From Flavobacterium franklandianum (GTDB lineage Bacteria > Bacteroidota > Bacteroidia > Flavobacteriales > Flavobacteriaceae): a stretch of 64,000 nt of DNA. The position numbers were made by a program, and so were the translations under genes. Below, piece after piece: positions 61,941 to 64,000 of this stretch. Numbering within the stretch: position 1 is the stretch's first letter; every line of letters begins with the position of its first letter. The notes beneath the pieces are model-generated. The model had not been told where the DNA came from. It saw only the letters and a list, made by a program, of their open reading frames with translations, and did no database searches. Location: NCBI RefSeq assembly GCF_007097365.1, contig NZ_VJZR01000009.1:62001-126000 (forward strand), in the 5' to 3' direction.

Positions 61941-62957
61941 TTATTTTGATCTAACTTTTTGTTCCCATTTCCAAGCACTTTCCATTGCCTCATCTAAAGA
62001 GGATTCTGTTTTCCATCCCAGCACTTCATTTGCTTTGTTAGTACTTGCATAAGCCATTGTTACATCGCCTTCTCTTCTGTCAACAATTTTGTAAGGAAAA
62101 AGCTTCGTGCTTACTTTTTCAAAACTTGCAATTACTTCTAAAACCGAACTTCCAACTCCCGTTCCAAGGTTAAAAATTTCAATTTTTTCTTCATTTTTAT
62201 TTTCCAATAATCTTTGTAAAGCCACTACATGAGCTTTTGCTAAATCGACAACGTGAATGTAATCGCGAATGCAAGTACCATCTACTGTTGGGTAATCGTT
62301 TCCGTACACCATCAATTCTTTACGCAACCCAACACCTGTTTGAGTTATGAATGGCACCAAATTTTGCGGAACTCCAATGGGCAATTCACCAATTTCAGCA
62401 GAAGGATGTGACCCAATTGGATTAAAATAGCGAAGCAATATAGCATTAATATTGCTAACTTTAGAAACATCTGTAATGATTTCTTCTCCTATTTGTTTTG
62501 TGTTTCCGTAGGGAGACATTGCTGGTTTGATTGGTGCATTTTCGTCAATTGGCATGACATCGGCCTGACCGTAAACCGTACAAGAGGAACTAAAAATAAA
62601 TTGAGCCTTCTCTTTTTTCTCTAATTCTTGAAGTATATAAACCAAAGATGAGATGTTATTTTCATAATACAAGAGTGGGTTAGTAACGCTTTCGCCAACC
62701 GCTTTTGAAGCAGCAAAATGAATCACACCACTAATATCCTGATGCCTTAGAAAAAAATCTTGAACAGAAATTTTTTCTCTTAAATCTAATTTTTCGAAAA
62801 TGGGTTCTTTACCTGTAATGGAGACAATACCCTTTAAAACCGATACAGAAGAGTTAGAAAGATTATCAATTATAACCACTTCGAAACCTTTATTTTGCAA
62901 TTCAACAACTGTATGTGAACCAATAAATCCAAGGCCTCCTGTTACTAATATCTTCAT
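61941..62957 (-). CDS. galE: UDP-glucose 4-epimerase
   Basis: This 338-aa NAD-dependent short-chain dehydrogenase-type epimerase has GGLGFIGSHTVVEL, FAASKAVGESV, SSSCTVYG and the catalytic Tyr/Lys in SPYGNTKQ. It interconverts UDP-galactose and UDP-glucose. It is 3 nt from galT upstream and starts the galT-galE-SGLT-galM set on the minus strand. Confidence 0.96.
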   Translation of the reverse strand: MKILVTGGLGFIGSHTVVELQNKGFEVVIIDNLSNSSVSVLKGIVSITGKEPIFEKLDLREKISVQDFFLRHQDISGVIHFAASKAVGESVTNPLLYYENNISSLVYILQELEKKEKAQFIFSSSCTVYGQADVMPIDENAPIKPAMSPYGNTKQIGEEIITDVSKVSNINAILLRYFNPIGSHPSAEIGELPIGVPQNLVPFITQTGVGLRKELMVYGNDYPTVDGTCIRDYIHVVDLAKAHVVALQRLLENKNEEKIEIFNLGTGVGSSVLEVIASFEKVSTKLFPYKIVDRREGDVTMAYASTNKANEVLGWKTESSLDEAMESAWKWEQKVRSK

Positions 62958-62960
62958 TTT

Positions 62961-63998
62961 TTATTTGCTTTTATAATGTATATTAGATAAATCTCTTAAC
63001 ATTTGTGCACTTTTTTCGGCAGTGATGTCCCGTTGAGATTCTCCCATCATTTCGTATCCTACCATAAATTTTTTAACCGATGCCGATCGCAATAATGGCG
63101 GATAAAAGTGCATATGAAACAACCATTCTGGATGCTCGATTCCGTCTGTTGGCGCCTGATGAATTCCAGACGAATAAGGGAAAGAAGTTTCAAAAAGATT
63201 GTCGTATTTAGCAGTCAATTGCTTTAAAATTAAGGCATAATCTGTTACTTCTGCTGTATTAAAATCGGTTATTTTAGTCACATGACGTTTGCAAACGATC
63301 AAAGTTTCAAAAGGCCAAATTGCCCAAAAAGGAACCAAAGCCACAAAATGTTCGTTTTCGATTACTATTCGTTCTTTGGCTTCTATTTCTTTTTCTAGGT
63401 AATCTAAAAGTAAGTTGCTTCCGTTTTTATCAAAATAATTTTTTAAACTATTTTGTGTTTTTTCGATTTGTGTGGGCAATGAAGACTGCGCCCAAATTTG
63501 ACCGTGTGGATGTGGATTACTACATCCCATCACACTTCCTTTGTTTTCGAAAATTTGTACGTAATTGATATAATCTACATTTCCTAAATCGGTATATTCT
63601 TTTTGCCAAGTTCGAATAATTTCTTCTATAGTTGGCAAATCCATTTCTGGCAATGTAATATTATGTTTTGGCGAAAAACAGACCACTCTAGAAATGCCTC
63701 TTTCGGGTTTGGCTTTGAAAAAAGTTGCCTCATTGCTCTCTTCGAACTCAATTTCTTCCTGCTTTAAAGCTGCAAAATCATTTTCGAACACAAAAGAACT
63801 TGTGTATAGTGGATTTACCTCACCATTGGCACGAACGTTTCCTGGACACAAATAACATTCTGGATCGTATTCTGGCCTTCCCTCATTGGCAACGGTTTCT
63901 TTTTGGCCTTGCCAAGGACGTTTGGCGCGGTGGGGAGAAACTAAAACCCATTCATTAATAAGTGGATTAAAACGTCTGTGTGGATCTTCGTATATATC
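62961..63998 (-). CDS. galT: Galactose-1-phosphate uridylyltransferase (N-terminus beyond the window)
   Basis: The frame is open to the right edge, beginning IYEDPHRRFNPLINEWVLVS, so only a few N-terminal residues are missing. Zinc Cys in CYLCPGN and the active-site NPHPHGQIWAQ (HxHxQ with the uridylylated His) are present, as is GIHQAPTDG near the end. It transfers UMP between glucose- and galactose-1-phosphate in the Leloir pathway. The next gene, galE, begins 3 nt after its stop. Confidence 0.96.
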   Translation of the reverse strand, partial: DIYEDPHRRFNPLINEWVLVSPHRAKRPWQGQKETVANEGRPEYDPECYLCPGNVRANGEVNPLYTSSFVFENDFAALKQEEIEFEESNEATFFKAKPERGISRVVCFSPKHNITLPEMDLPTIEEIIRTWQKEYTDLGNVDYINYVQIFENKGSVMGCSNPHPHGQIWAQSSLPTQIEKTQNSLKNYFDKNGSNLLLDYLEKEIEAKERIVIENEHFVALVPFWAIWPFETLIVCKRHVTKITDFNTAEVTDYALILKQLTAKYDNLFETSFPYSSGIHQAPTDGIEHPEWLFHMHFYPPLLRSASVKKFMVGYEMMGESQRDITAEKSAQMLRDLSNIHYKSK

Positions 63999-64000
63999 AA

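Overview
The window looks like a chromosomal segment of a denitrifying or N2O-reducing member of the Flavobacteriaceae, most likely Flavobacterium. The DNA is AT-rich. Promoters carry the Bacteroidetes -7 element TAnnTTTG, strong Shine-Dalgarno sites are scarce, and lipoproteins, TonB-dependent receptors and Gly-rich TPM proteins are typical of the group. Gene borders are littered with short AT-rich or palindromic repeats. No rRNA, tRNA, CRISPR array or intact insertion sequence was recognised.

Layout. 0-1.8 kb: end of anaerobic ribonucleotide reductase (NrdD), its glycyl-radical domain as a separate small ORF, NrdG, and a Cys-rich Rrf2 regulator. 2.5-11.4 kb: a signalling block (CheR, CheB, three histidine kinases with receiver domains, one lone receiver). 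11.8-16.3 kb: a 604-aa protein of unknown function, divergent from nadA-nadB. 16.3-29.4 kb: an N2O-respiration island. It holds a copper-type TonB receptor with a Met/His-rich lipoprotein and a small Cys-containing protein, a Crp/Fnr regulator with a His-containing polytopic membrane protein, a fasciclin lipoprotein, and the operon cytochrome c - nosZ (clade II, lipoprotein) - membrane domain::nosL fusion - nosD - nosF - nosY - truncated haemoglobin. 29.5-46.2 kb: housekeeping and small genes (hemL, GH73-LysM, PLP enzyme, hutU, GSCFA, alaS, M23 peptidase, MerR, lemA, two TPM proteins) plus a deletion-fusion pseudogene. 46.2-51.7 kb: an Rrf2 regulator, a leader peptide ending in Met/Cys codons, a structured leader, a TonB receptor, a DUF2490 protein and a CHR-family transporter, probably a sulfur-responsive locus. 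51.7-64 kb: an outer-membrane beta-barrel protein with a Spy-like protein, der, a broken toxin facing an antitoxin-like gene, era, and a galactose operon (galT, galE, SGLT symporter, galM).

How the parts work together. Three promoters (cytochrome c/nosZ, the copper operon, the 604-aa gene) carry TGAT-N4-ATCA-like palindromes centred 36.5, 36.5 and 37.5 bp upstream of the last base of a -7 element. This suggests one regulon of the Crp/Fnr protein encoded between them, linking copper import to the copper enzyme NosZ and drawing in the unknown 604-aa protein.

The observations I rate highest are: (i) the sulfur-amino-acid leader peptide (ends MMMCTCCF) between an Rrf2 gene and a TonB receptor, with a repeated operator-like sequence; (ii) a ~70-nt leader element shared, without gaps, by that receptor and the copper lipoprotein 27 kb away; (iii) NrdD split from its glycyl-radical domain by a 27-bp inverted repeat that supplies the stop codon; (iv) the Fnr-like regulon; (v) the membrane domain-NosL fusion.
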